Source: CAZCAQ01 sp964496905
GTDB lineage: Bacteria; Patescibacteriota; WWE3; UBA101185; UBA10185
DNA length: 64,000 nucleotides
Assembly: GCA_964496905.1 (NCBI GenBank)
Contig: CAZCAQ010000005.1
Location: 4,206-68,205, forward strand
Direction of reading: 5' to 3'
The notes below the pieces were generated by a model. That model did no database searches, was not told the origin of the DNA, and was given only the letters and a program-made list of their open reading frames with translations. The position numbers were made by a program, and so were the translations under genes. Shown one piece after another: positions 41,697 to 51,587 of this stretch (positions within the stretch are counted from its first letter, which is position 1; each line of letters begins with the position of its first letter).

Positions 41697-43900
41697 TACT
41701 CATATCTTAGCGCATCTAGAGCTGATATTTTAGTAGATCTTTTAGCTGGATATAAACCTGTAAGCATTCCCACTAAAACTGATAAAGCCATAATTATGAT
41801 TACAAACGAAAGAGGTAAATGTGTTACATCAATAAAGCCTTGACCTTTAAAAACTGAAAAAAACGTTAGAACAAGCCCAACTAGCTTTCCAAACAAAAAA
41901 CCTATTAACAAGCCAAAAAGTCCAGCACATGAACCCATTATTATTGATTCGGTTAAGAAAAGTTCCTGTACTTCTGCTGTTTTCATTCCCATTGCTTTCA
42001 TAAGTCCAACTTCACGCGACCTTTCGAGAAGCGAAATAGTTAAGGTATTAAACATTCCAAGTGAAGCTACTGCGAGTGCAACAGTTCCTACAATTCCTAG
42101 AACTAGTCGTATGTTTTTAAATAAGCTATTTATTTGCTCAACTGTGTCTACGACTGATTGAGTTGAAAATCCATATGACTCAATCTGCTTACGAATTTTG
42201 TCAAGCGCTTCGTTTTCCTTTGCATCTACTTTAAATTGAGTATAATTTACAATCCCAAGAGATCTTAAATCGACAAAAGGAACATAAATTATTGGGTTTG
42301 CATCATCAATTGTGACTCCTGAAATAGTGTAGTCCACTGCTTCTGACTCAACTCTTTTTGTAGGGTCATTAACAAGCTCTGATGGAATTACGAAAGAAAC
42401 GCTAAACTTCTTTCCTACTGCATCTTCTTCTTTAATACCTAAAAGTTGTAACATTGCTCTATTTACTACTGCCTGCTTTACAGCTTGGCTAGAAATTTTC
42501 ACTTTTGAAACTGCATCTTTTGGAGCAGATTCTGGATCTATAATTTCAACGAATTCGGATGTATCATCAATTTTAATATTTCCAAGAGGACTTGCTGGTG
42601 TACTTTGATTTACATCCTTAGTTTCGCTAGCCAAGACTTGTGGTGTGCTAGTTGTTGATTCCCCTAGTACATCACCTGCTTCTTTTAGTGCCATTTTCTC
42701 TAAATTTGGAACTGTTACGTTAATAACTGCAAAATAACCATTCTTTGATTCTTGAACATCATTGCCATTTAAGACAGGTAAGTATTTGTCATCTATACAT
42801 TTACTATCTATTGCAGTTTTACAATCTGTTAATTCCCAAAGCTTTACTTTTGATCTTACCCACACTCCAAGTGATGTTCCATCTTCCGTTTCTGAAAAAG
42901 TACCAAAATCGGTATCAATGTAGGTGGGCCCTAAGTACAGTTCTCCTGATAAATTCGTTTCATCTCTTTTTGTATAACCTAAAACTCTTGTGTTGGTGCC
43001 AAGTCCTTCTCTAACTCTAATCCACTGCTCTGGTGCAATAGAATATTTAGTGTCAGAAAGTTTTTGACCATTTTTTCCAAATATTTTCTTTGTTGAGGCT
43101 CCTGCGACTTCGCCTCTTTCTTCAATGTCTTGAACAGCACTGGCGTCAGAAGTTTGTTTAAATGCAAGTTCATAGCTTTCAAAAATTTTACCTCTTACAG
43201 GCTTTATGGCAGATTTTTCTAAGTATTTTGTCGTTACACCATACGCTGCCATGTCAGAAATAGAATTATTATAGTTTACGCGACCCACAACAGCAATTAA
43301 TGGGTAAACGTCCTCTACATCACCCAAGCCTTTAATGTCAGCTAAAACTTTATCATCAATTCTTACCTTTGACCCTGGTTGAGTAAAAACATCAGCCTGT
43401 CTTAGTTCGTCAAGTCTTGCAACTCTATTTACAACAAGTTCCTGTAAACCATACCCAAGAGAAACTAAAAAAACAATTGAAGCAATACCTATTGAAACTC
43501 CTCCAATTGTAATAAGTGTTCTTGTTCTCTTAACTTTCATATTTCTAAAAGACAGTTGAACAAGCTCTAGTTTTGAAATTGATTCTCCACCTGACCTATC
43601 AAGTTTATCTTGCGCAAACTGATATATGCGACCATAAGATTTAACAATAGGCTTAGTAAGTGCGTATGGTATGAATCTAGATTTTAAGACATGATTTACT
43701 ACCAATTCATCAACTAAGTAAAGACTTATTAACACATAAAATGCCACAAATTCTGTTGCAACAAAGTGAAAACCTTTAGCTATACTTCTTATAGACTTTT
43801 TAAGCGCATGAAAAATGTTGTTTGGTTTAAGTTTTGTCGCTAATATTTTAAAATTAGGCTTGTGCAATTGTTTCAACTCCTCTCTTCTTAGGTGCTGCAC
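41696..43900 (-). CDS. MacB/FtsX-type ABC transporter permease
   Basis: 734 residues. An extra N-terminal helix (FVAFYVLISLYLVDELVV) precedes the MacB core: helix 1 at about 128-150 after RNMKVKRTRTLITIGGVSIG, a large external domain (170-600), then three helices with the FtsX signature GMFNTLTISLLERSREVGLM and KAMGMKTAEVQ, ending RSTKISALDALRYE. Transmits ATPase motion to the outside rather than opening a pore. The start lies 47 bases inside the ATPase gene and may really be later. Operon with the ATPase and the giant surface protein. Confidence 0.9.
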   Translation of the reverse strand: MQHLRREELKQLHKPNFKILATKLKPNNIFHALKKSIRSIAKGFHFVATEFVAFYVLISLYLVDELVVNHVLKSRFIPYALTKPIVKSYGRIYQFAQDKLDRSGGESISKLELVQLSFRNMKVKRTRTLITIGGVSIGIASIVFLVSLGYGLQELVVNRVARLDELRQADVFTQPGSKVRIDDKVLADIKGLGDVEDVYPLIAVVGRVNYNNSISDMAAYGVTTKYLEKSAIKPVRGKIFESYELAFKQTSDASAVQDIEERGEVAGASTKKIFGKNGQKLSDTKYSIAPEQWIRVREGLGTNTRVLGYTKRDETNLSGELYLGPTYIDTDFGTFSETEDGTSLGVWVRSKVKLWELTDCKTAIDSKCIDDKYLPVLNGNDVQESKNGYFAVINVTVPNLEKMALKEAGDVLGESTTSTPQVLASETKDVNQSTPASPLGNIKIDDTSEFVEIIDPESAPKDAVSKVKISSQAVKQAVVNRAMLQLLGIKEEDAVGKKFSVSFVIPSELVNDPTKRVESEAVDYTISGVTIDDANPIIYVPFVDLRSLGIVNYTQFKVDAKENEALDKIRKQIESYGFSTQSVVDTVEQINSLFKNIRLVLGIVGTVALAVASLGMFNTLTISLLERSREVGLMKAMGMKTAEVQELFLTESIIMGSCAGLFGLLIGFLFGKLVGLVLTFFSVFKGQGFIDVTHLPLSFVIIIMALSVLVGMLTGLYPAKRSTKISALDALRYE

Positions 43901-44609
43901 TATCTATTGAGTCTTTTTCTTGTCCGCGTGTTATGTCTTGTACAATGCCATCTCTAATTCTAATTGCAGTTTTACCGTGTTTTAAATATTCAAGGTCGTG
44001 AGTAACCATTAGCACCGTTTTACCTAGATTGTTTAGGTCAACCAAAAGCTTAATTAGGGCTTGTCCCGATTCAAAGTCTAAATTACCTGTAGGCTCGTCG
44101 GCAATTAAAAGTTTTGGATCTGTCACTAACGCACGTGCTAGGGCTACTTTTTGTTGTTGTCCTCCAGAAAGCTCTGTTGGAATGTAATTGATCCAGTCTT
44201 GCATTCCAAGGTTTACAATCGATTCTCGTGCCATTTTTAGTGATTCTAATTTTCCATGTCCAAGTAGTGCCAACGGAAATGCCACATTCTCCAACACATT
44301 TAGTGACTTTATCCAATTTGGTTGCTGATATACCATTCCAATGTTTTTCTTCCTAAAAGATGAACGATCGTCTTCTGTAGTTCCTGCATATAAGTCTTGA
44401 TCCAAACATATAATTTGACCGGAAGATGGAACTTCAAGCCCAAGCAATATATGTAGTAAAGTTGACTTTCCAGAACCAGAGGGGCCAATTATTATTGCAA
44501 AGTCGCCTCTTTGAACTTCAAAGTCTATACCTTTTAAAACAGGTATTTCTTGAGTTCCTACCATAAATGATTTTTTAATTGCTATTGCTTTAATAATCGC
44601 ATCTGACAT
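43854..44609 (-). CDS. MacB/LolD-type ABC ATPase
   Basis: 251 residues from the ATG at 44609; the longer frame to 44636 would overlap the upstream gene. Walker A GPSGSGKSTLLH, Q-loop YQQPNW, signature LSGGQQQKVALARAL, Walker B LLIADEPTGNLD, H-loop VTHD. The NLD after Walker B and the following region are typical of the MacB/LolD/FtsE group. Begins one base after the stop of the giant protein (TAA-C-ATG), a sign of coupled translation. Confidence 0.95.
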   Translation of the reverse strand: MSDAIIKAIAIKKSFMVGTQEIPVLKGIDFEVQRGDFAIIIGPSGSGKSTLLHILLGLEVPSSGQIICLDQDLYAGTTEDDRSSFRKKNIGMVYQQPNWIKSLNVLENVAFPLALLGHGKLESLKMARESIVNLGMQDWINYIPTELSGGQQQKVALARALVTDPKLLIADEPTGNLDFESGQALIKLLVDLNNLGKTVLMVTHDLEYLKHGKTAIRIRDGIVQDITRGQEKDSIDSAAPKKRGVETIAQA

Positions 44610-44610
44610 G

Positions 44611-46146
44611 TTATTTAATTCCACCCAAGAATCCAAAAACTTCGCTAAGATTTGTTACAACTAGGTCAAGTGCATTAGAGCTTGCTTTTGGTGTAATTGT
44701 TACTGTATCTACTGAGGCTGTTTCATTCCCAGCTTTATCTTTAGAAAGTGCTCTTAAATGATACACTTTGGAAGTATTAAGACCAGTAATAATTACAATG
44801 TGATTTGTAGTGAGGTTTGCATCCTGTTGAGATTTTTGGGAATAAGTAGACCCCGTACCCTCTCCATATTCAACCTGTGATGTTGCAGGCTCGTCTGTAT
44901 CCCAGCTCACAACAAGCTGAGCTGATACAACATCTCCACCTGACTTGCTAATATTTCCTTCGACTTTTAAGTTTGACACTAAAGGAGGTCTTGTGTCTGT
45001 TGATGTTGTGATTGTTTGTACGTCGCTTGAGGCTTCGTTGCCAGCTTTATCTCTACCTTTCACAATAAGCGAATATTTTGTTTCAGCAGAAAGACCTTTA
45101 ATCAAAATTCTGTGTATGCCACTAATAAGTTCCACATTCACCTCATCCTTAGCATCTTGTGGCCTTCCTTGAGGGTAATAAGTGACTATTGAAGAGACTT
45201 CTGTATTTGTGTCCCATGAAATTAAAGCAGCAGGCTGAGCGCTCCCTTTTACTTGTTGAATACGCACGTTAGTAATTCTAGGTCTTGGTAGAGTTTCAAA
45301 GCTTAATATGCTTCCTTCATATTCTTCACCTTCTGCATCAAAAGTGTTTATTTTATAAAAGTACTTCACGCCATCTTCTAGTTCATCAATAATTGCGTTA
45401 TATGTTGTTTCTGCAGAAGAGGTTGAAATTTCCGTTGAACCCCCAAAAGCAGAAGTTTTACCATAATAAATTTTTACTTTAGAGGCTCCTTTAACCGTAA
45501 ACTGCAAAGTAATACCGTTTAAACCTGAAGATTTAACCAACGGATCAGTAACTACAGGTGCAGGAGTTGTAGAAAAAGTAAACTCATCGCTTACTCCTGT
45601 ATTTCCGTCCTCATCTGTCCACTTTGCAACACCGTAATACTTTGTACCTGGTTTTAAGTTTACAAGTGCAATTTCATGAGCAGTTACCTGTGACGAGTTT
45701 GAAGGTTCTTCATCAAAATAATCACCTGATCCAGTTCCATACTGAATCTTTGAGTCACTTGTTCTGTCAGTAGACCAGGTAACTGTGGCCTTTTTTGTGG
45801 TTATTGCAGTAACTTCTGGCTCGCTATCAAGAGCTGCTGCATCGGTAAATCTGCCGGTTGGTAAAAGTGAAACCTCAGTAGTAAAAGCGCCGCAGTTTGA
45901 AACACTATCACAGGCCTTAACTTTGTAATAATAAACTTGCTCTTCAAGACTTGTATCAACATACGCAGATCCTGTTGTGGTAGCGAGTGATGTATAAGTT
46001 TCTCCATCATCGGACCTATAAATTTTATAATTTTCAACACCGGAACCAACATCTGTAGGCTCGGTCCAAGATAACGCTAATCTCCATGCTTCGGTACTTT
46101 TAATAGAAACGTCAGAAATTTCAAGGTTTAGTGGTATTCCTGGTGC
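44611..46146 (-). CDS. Giant surface protein, C-terminal part (five Fn3 domains)
   Basis: The frame is open from the gap edge at 46146 to TAA at 44611, about 511 residues, with no start needed: the internal ATG at 45540 is not a true start, since coding sequence continues upstream. Five fibronectin-III-like domains follow one another, beginning near GIPLNLEISDVSIKSTEAWR, DSEPEVTAITTKKATVTWST, VVTDPLVKSSGLNG, RITNVRIQQVKGS and TRPPLVSNLKVEG, each ending in a KAGNE or DGNTG type strand. Most likely the tail of the protein at 46247-50144; the gap size of 100 N hides the true frame. No anchor helix except the mildly hydrophobic end SEVFGFLGGIK. Confidence 0.82.
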   Translation of the reverse strand, partial: APGIPLNLEISDVSIKSTEAWRLALSWTEPTDVGSGVENYKIYRSDDGETYTSLATTTGSAYVDTSLEEQVYYYKVKACDSVSNCGAFTTEVSLLPTGRFTDAAALDSEPEVTAITTKKATVTWSTDRTSDSKIQYGTGSGDYFDEEPSNSSQVTAHEIALVNLKPGTKYYGVAKWTDEDGNTGVSDEFTFSTTPAPVVTDPLVKSSGLNGITLQFTVKGASKVKIYYGKTSAFGGSTEISTSSAETTYNAIIDELEDGVKYFYKINTFDAEGEEYEGSILSFETLPRPRITNVRIQQVKGSAQPAALISWDTNTEVSSIVTYYPQGRPQDAKDEVNVELISGIHRILIKGLSAETKYSLIVKGRDKAGNEASSDVQTITTSTDTRPPLVSNLKVEGNISKSGGDVVSAQLVVSWDTDEPATSQVEYGEGTGSTYSQKSQQDANLTTNHIVIITGLNTSKVYHLRALSKDKAGNETASVDTVTITPKASSNALDLVVTNLSEVFGFLGGIK

Positions 46147-46246
46147 NNNNNNNNNNNNNNNNNNNNNNNNNNNNNNNNNNNNNNNNNNNNNNNNNNNNNN
46201 NNNNNNNNNNNNNNNNNNNNNNNNNNNNNNNNNNNNNNNNNNNNNN

Positions 46247-49200
46247 AGTTTGAAGTATTTGTACTTGGTGTTGCCGTTAAGAATCTTGGAGGTGATGGGC
46301 CTTCACCTGCAAAATAATAATTTGTTTGTAAAGGTGTTGCAGAAATGTTTCCAGCATTATCAACTGTTCTTAAGTAAAAAATGTTTGCATTTGTTTGGTA
46401 AGCTGCGTCTTCTATTTCAACTGTTGTTGCCGAGGTTGTAGAAGACCAGTCACTTAGAGCACCAGTTGATGCACCTGTTTTGTACTGATAACCCGCAATA
46501 CCTGCACCAACATCAGTTGCCATGTTATCTCCAGATGATGGCCATGAAAATGTAAAAGAATTTGTAGAAGCATACCCTGAAGGCGTAACGGTTACAGTTG
46601 AAGGATTTGTTGGCGCTGAACCATCCAGTTTATAAATAAATGGCGCGTAAACTGTACTAACATTTTGTGCATTATCTTTGGTTTGAATTCGTAAATAGTA
46701 AGTTTGACCGCTTGATAAACCAGATGCGCTATAACTAGTTCCAGCTTGAAAAGCCCCAGCGGTTGATGGAACTGCAGTATTATCAACACCAAAGTAAACA
46801 TAATAACCTGCAACACCAGCACCTGCGTCAGATGCACCCGACCATGAAAAATATGGAGTTGTATATGTGTACCAGTTGTTGGTAGTAATAGTTGTAAGCC
46901 CACCAGAAACATTTAGAGCCGTTAATGAGCTAGGAGGAGTAGGATTATCTGTATCACCTTGTGCCTCAATAGCAACTGAATTTAGTGTTACAAGCTGTGT
47001 GCCGTCTCCATCTAAAATTGCCTGCCATTTAATTCCACTTGTAGAAATTGGTAAAGTTGGAATGTTAGTGTCAATTACTGCAGCTGAGTTTGAATTGGCG
47101 GTTGTCGAAGAAGTTGCCCATGCGCTTCCATTCCAGTATTTCCATGTTGTTCCTCCATCTGTAGATAATCTGTAGGTAATTGTGCCTCCATTTGCAGTTT
47201 CGTCAGTTGTAAAGTTTAAAAATCCGGAAATATCTTCGGTAAAAACTGCTGATGAATTTTGTACTGTTTGTGCAGAAGTTGAATAAGGAGTTGAATTAAA
47301 GCTTGATCTTGCGACATCACTTATTCTTACTTCATCAATTAACCCAGCAAAAAAGCCTTGAGATCCACCATTGGCTGTAGAACCATAGGTTGTACCAATT
47401 AATAAAGACGAAGATGTGTCAGGTATGGACAAAGAAAATGCAGCCGAATTATCTAAGGTGCCATCAATATAAATTTTCATAGTAGACCCATCATATGTTG
47501 CTGCAATATGATGCCAATTAGTATTGTGACTAGCAGTTGCAGATTGCAAAAATCCATTATTCCCGTACGACCAAATTGCTGCATCAACGTTAGCGCTTTC
47601 CCCTAAACCCGCATAAAGTTTTCCATTGTGTGCTCTCAAAGAATGCACACTTTCGGAAGCATTATTTGCCCAGCTATCATTCAAAGTATCACCACCTACT
47701 TGTGACCAGGCTGAACCGTTGTATTCCCACATTTCGGATTCTCCTGCTGTGACACCAAGTCCAACGTAAAATTTTCCATTGTATACTGACATGGCTCTAA
47801 CTCTTTCATAAGTACCAGATGTCCAACTTCCAGCTGTGTCATCTCCTCCAACCAGTGACCAAGCAGTGCCGTTCCATTTGTAAACATACGCCTCGCCAAT
47901 ACCGGTTCCAAGACCTACATACAACTCGTTGTTATAAACTGACATAACGTCAATCAATTCAATCGCAGCACCCCAACTTGAATTTATCGTATCACCACCG
48001 ATTTTTGCCCAAATTGTGCCATTCCACATCCAAACCTCTGAATCACCTGCAGTGTTACCTAGACCTACATACAAATTGTTGTTATAAGGAACCATGGAAT
48101 AAACAGCCTCATAGTTTGTTGTCCAACCAGAGTTTGTACTGTCACCACCAATTTTTCCCCAAATAGTTCCATTCCATCTCCATACCTCTGCATCATTAGC
48201 AGATATACCTAACCCAACATACAAATAATCACCATAAGTTGCCATTGACTGAACAGTTTCATAGTTTGTGGTCCAACCAGAGTTTAAACTGTCTCCACCT
48301 ATTTGATTCCAAGTACTTCCATTGTACTTCCAAACTTCTGCATCATTAGCAGTGCTACCAAGCCCCACGTAAAGTTCACCTTTGTAACTCTCCATTGACC
48401 ACACTGCCTCATAAGTTCCTGCCGCCCAACTACTGTTTTTACCTTGACCACCAATTAAACTCCACGTACTACCATTAAATTCAAAAACCATTGCATTACC
48501 AGCTACTGTGTAGCCTGTTCCAGCGTAAAGCTTACCTCCATGACTTTCCATTGCTTCTACAGTTTGAAGATTATAAAACCCCCAACTATCATTTATGTAG
48601 TTACCACCTATTCGCGACCAAGCGCTTCCATTCCAGCCCCATACTTCTGCTGAGGCACTTGCGGCTGTAAGTCCAGTAAAAAGAGTTGAATCAGCCCAAA
48701 CCATTGTTTGAGCTATAGTATGAGTATTTGTAAATCCTGAATTAAGTGCATCACCACCAATTTTTGTCCATGCGCTACCGTTCCATCTCCATACTTCATT
48801 ATCCCCTGCAGTAGCACCAAGCCCAGCATAAATATTTGAACCATCATTTGTTAATGAGTACACAGCTTCATAACCAGTTGCCCAGCCTGAATTTAAGCTA
48901 TCACCACCTATTTGAGTCCAACTACTGCCATTCCAACGCCAAACTTCTGCATCATCAGCTGTTACACCAATACCCGCATACAAATTGCCACTTAAATAAG
49001 TCATACTTTGTACAATTTCGTAGTTAGTATTCCAGCTTGAATTTACACCATCGCCTCCAATTTTTGTCCATGCACTGCCGTTCCAACTCCAAACTTCTGC
49101 GTCTGTTATGCTTGAACCCAAAGCGGCATAAACATTTGTCCCATCGTTTACCAAAAAGAGAACAGATTCAAATCCTGTATTCCAACCTGAATTTACATTA

Positions 49201-50144
49201 TCACCGCCGATTTTCGTCCACGCGCTACCATTCCAACTCCAAACTTCTGCATCATTAGCTGTGTTACCAATGCCTGCATACAAAGTGCTGTTTGCATATG
49301 TAAGAGAATAAACACCTTCAAATGTACCGGCCGCCCAACCAGAATTAATTCCGTCACCACCTATTTTTGTCCAGTCACTACAGTTATCTGCCGTATCACA
49401 TGACCAAACCTCGCCATCACCTGCAGTAATTCCTAGACCGGCATATAAAACAGTACCATTTTTAGTTAGAGATAAAACTGACTCAAATGTTTGGTCCGCC
49501 CAACCAGAATTAATGCCATCCCCACCAATCTTTGACCATGCTGTGCCATTCCATTTCCAAACTTCAGCGTCACCTACTGCTGCGCCAAGTCCTACATAAA
49601 CATCATCGCCAATCGCAGTCGAATCATTTATTGCAGTTATTCCGTTTAAATCCCAGCTTCCATTAAGGTCATTTCCTGCAACTTGAGTCCAAATCGTTGC
49701 CGAACTGTTAGCAAGTTCGTAAGTGACTTTACCAGTCGTTCTATCAAAATATAAAGAATAAGGCCCTTTATCCAAAATGCCTTGATCCTGTGTTGCAGTG
49801 CTTGCTGAATAGCTAGAGTTTAATTTTGTCCAAGCCTCTAAAGTGTTTGACTGACTTAAAGAAAGTGATGCCGAATCAGGAGCTGTGATGCGCTTTGTTA
49901 AACCATCAAAATCAAAGGCATTGTTTAGCTGACCTGTGGTCCACGAAGCAACGGATGCAGTACCATCATTACTATTACTCGATGAATCNNNNNNNNNNNN
50001 NNNNNNNNNNNNNNNNNNNNNNNNNNNNNNNNNNNNNNNNNNNNNNNNNNNNNNNNNNNNNNNNNNNNNNNNNNNNNNNNNNNNNNNNACTGCCGCAATT
50101 GCTTTGTGCTTTTTAGTTTTTTTGAATAAATTTAAGACAGGCAA
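46247..50144 (-). CDS. Giant surface protein: LamG domain with inserted 14-repeat propeller, then Fn3
   Basis: Starts with TTG at 50144 (Shine-Dalgarno AAGGA) and a basic head MPVLNLFKKTKKHKAIAA; the signal helix must lie in the gap at 49989-50088. Then a LamG/concanavalin half (FDFDGLTKRITAPDSASLSL, LEAWTKLNSS, ILDKGPYSLYFDRTTGKV), 14 repeats of about 51 residues with consensus NGSAWTKIGGDxxNSGW and LYxGLGxTAxDAEVWxW, then the other LamG half (NTNWHHIAATYDGSTMKIYI, GLIDEVRISDVARS) and at least two Fn3 domains (SSLTALNVSGG, NPSTVTVTPSGY). Joined to 44611-46146 it exceeds 1,800 residues. Likely adhesin. Confidence 0.85.
47565..49697 (-). repeat. 14 tandem coding repeats, about 152 bp each
   Basis: Each unit encodes a W-x-x-I/V-GG-D start, a conserved SGW/SSW, a hydrophobic strand, LYxGLG and EVWxW. 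Fourteen units, none identical, suggest two seven-bladed propellers. The first unit (VAGNDLNGSW) and unit 8 (IGGNYINDSW) are most divergent. Confidence 0.85.
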
Positions 50145-50165
50145 ATGATCCTTTCTTTATCTATA

Positions 50166-50196
50166 ATAGTACACTGATTTAGGTACTAGCTGTCAA
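50166..50196 (-). promoter_or_regulatory. Promoter of giant-protein operon
   Basis: Minus strand TTGACA (50191-50196), then TGTACT after 17 bases or TACTAT after 19 (50166-50173). About 20 bases before the TTG start. Confidence 0.65.
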
Positions 50197-50249
50197 TGAA
50201 ATATTGATAAAATTTGATATGAAAACAGGACTTAGTTATACGAAAAATT

Positions 50250-50780
50250 TTATTCTACAGTAGCTGTTAATTTTAATTGAGCAGTATTTTCAGGCAAAAG
50301 TTCAGTCCAAGATTTTATGCTTACATCATGCTTTCCATTTAAATCTGGAAAAACTTTGGTAAGAAGATCAGGAAGCGTAACATACGATGTAGTAAACTCA
50401 TTTTCTGTTACTATTTCGCGCTGATCTGAATTGACAAGCATTGCGTAAAAATTAACGGCATCATTTGCTTGTGTACTACTTTGTACACTTTCAGGAAGTT
50501 GAATATCTTGAGTTGCAGTACTTGAAGGTAAAATAGTGGATCCTTGTAAATCAAAAAATACTAACTTTGTATTAAACCTACAATCTGTTGTCGTAAAGCC
50601 GTATTCTGGAAGATATTTTACACCGTTTTGTTTATAGCAAAATGTTATGGACTGAATAAATTGAGTCGTTTTTGAATTTCTCACACGATTTACTAAACCT
50701 TGCTCTTCCTGGGCTTTTGCCTGTGGTAGCATGATAAAGAGGCTTAACACTAATATTATCGCTAGAGCTGTTTGTCTCAT
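50250..50780 (-). CDS. Exported hypothetical protein
   Basis: 176 residues with a clear signal peptide (MRQTALAIILVLSLFIMLPQ, cleavage after AKA). The mature part has two cysteines (QSITFCYKQNG and TTTDCRFNTK) and Ser/Thr-rich strands; it looks like a small beta-sandwich. Not recognised. TATAAA ends 6 bases before ATG. It stands upstream of the giant-protein gene on the same strand but that gene has its own promoter, so co-transcription is optional. Confidence 0.7.
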   Translation of the reverse strand: MRQTALAIILVLSLFIMLPQAKAQEEQGLVNRVRNSKTTQFIQSITFCYKQNGVKYLPEYGFTTTDCRFNTKLVFFDLQGSTILPSSTATQDIQLPESVQSSTQANDAVNFYAMLVNSDQREIVTENEFTTSYVTLPDLLTKVFPDLNGKHDVSIKSWTELLPENTAQLKLTATVE

Positions 50781-50828
50781 AGTATATTTATACTAGATTT
50801 GTTGAATTTAGCAAGGAAATATCAAAAA

Positions 50829-51587
50829 TTAGAAAAAAAGGTAAAACTTGTCTTTTTGCTCAAAACCCATGCTTTTAAAATTGTTAAAGGAATTGCTCAA
50901 ATCTTCAACAATGGCATAAATATTATATACACCCTTTTGAAGCGCATAATTGCATCTAAAGTTAACCATTTCTTTGTGATAACCCTGTTTTCTGTAATCA
51001 GGGTGCGTGCCACTATTGTGCAAGTAGGCTAATCCAACTTGTGTGTCAATAATTATGCTTGAAAATGCAACTATTTTGCCATCTGAAAACATTACAAAAG
51101 TTTTAAGTATTTTGTTCTCAAGTTGATTTTGCTGCGATAAGTCAAAAAAGTGTTCGCAGTAGCTTCGGTTATTGCTCCACTCAGGAAAGCACTGTGCAGA
51201 CAGGGTTAAGTATTCTTCTAGGTTTAATGAGGTTAGTTCTTGTATTTGTTCATTGGTTCTTACCGGTAGAACCTCAGTAAGTTCTTTGACCATGTATACA
51301 TCATTTCCAATTTCTGACAGTCCTTTGCCCTTCAAGAAGGTGTTGTAATCTGTAAAAAATTCTTGGTTAATGTAGTAAGAGGTTTTAACTCCAGCAGAAG
51401 CCTCGCTGTCCAGTATTTGTTGTACCTTTGTAAACTCTAAATCGTGGGAAGGCACTGTTGGAACTATAAAGTTGTACCATTCGTCAGGGAAGATTGATTT
51501 TACATGCTTAAATGTGGAATAATCTGTGACGGTCTGATTTATGACGCCACTGAATAGAGTTAGGTTTTTAAGATAAAATTCAAACAT
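50829..51587 (-). CDS. GNAT-family N-acetyltransferase
   Basis: 252 residues, two-domain. The C-terminal GNAT domain shows strand FVMFSDGKIVAFSSIIID, the acetyl-CoA site HNSGTHPDYRKQGYHKEM (Q/RxxGxG/A reads RKQGYH) and IYAIVEDLSNSFNNFKSMGF. The N-terminal half is an extra acyl-domain. Substrate unknown. Its ATG touches the stop of the SDR gene, so the two are one operon. Confidence 0.85.
   Translation of the reverse strand: MFEFYLKNLTLFSGVINQTVTDYSTFKHVKSIFPDEWYNFIVPTVPSHDLEFTKVQQILDSEASAGVKTSYYINQEFFTDYNTFLKGKGLSEIGNDVYMVKELTEVLPVRTNEQIQELTSLNLEEYLTLSAQCFPEWSNNRSYCEHFFDLSQQNQLENKILKTFVMFSDGKIVAFSSIIIDTQVGLAYLHNSGTHPDYRKQGYHKEMVNFRCNYALQKGVYNIYAIVEDLSNSFNNFKSMGFEQKDKFYLFF

Noticed and set aside
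45540..45801. A start at 45540 for a 309-residue protein and a separate frame at 45801-46052
   Set aside because: The Fn3 coding frame continues upstream to the gap; the ATG is internal and the other frame is a shadow.
47978..49258. Several plus-strand frames rich in His, Leu and Asn
   Set aside because: They recur with the 152-bp period of the minus-strand repeats, so they are antisense shadows.
47565..49697. CRISPR-like periodicity
   Set aside because: The repeats are coding, divergent and about 152 bp long, without constant repeats or spacers; no cas genes are present.
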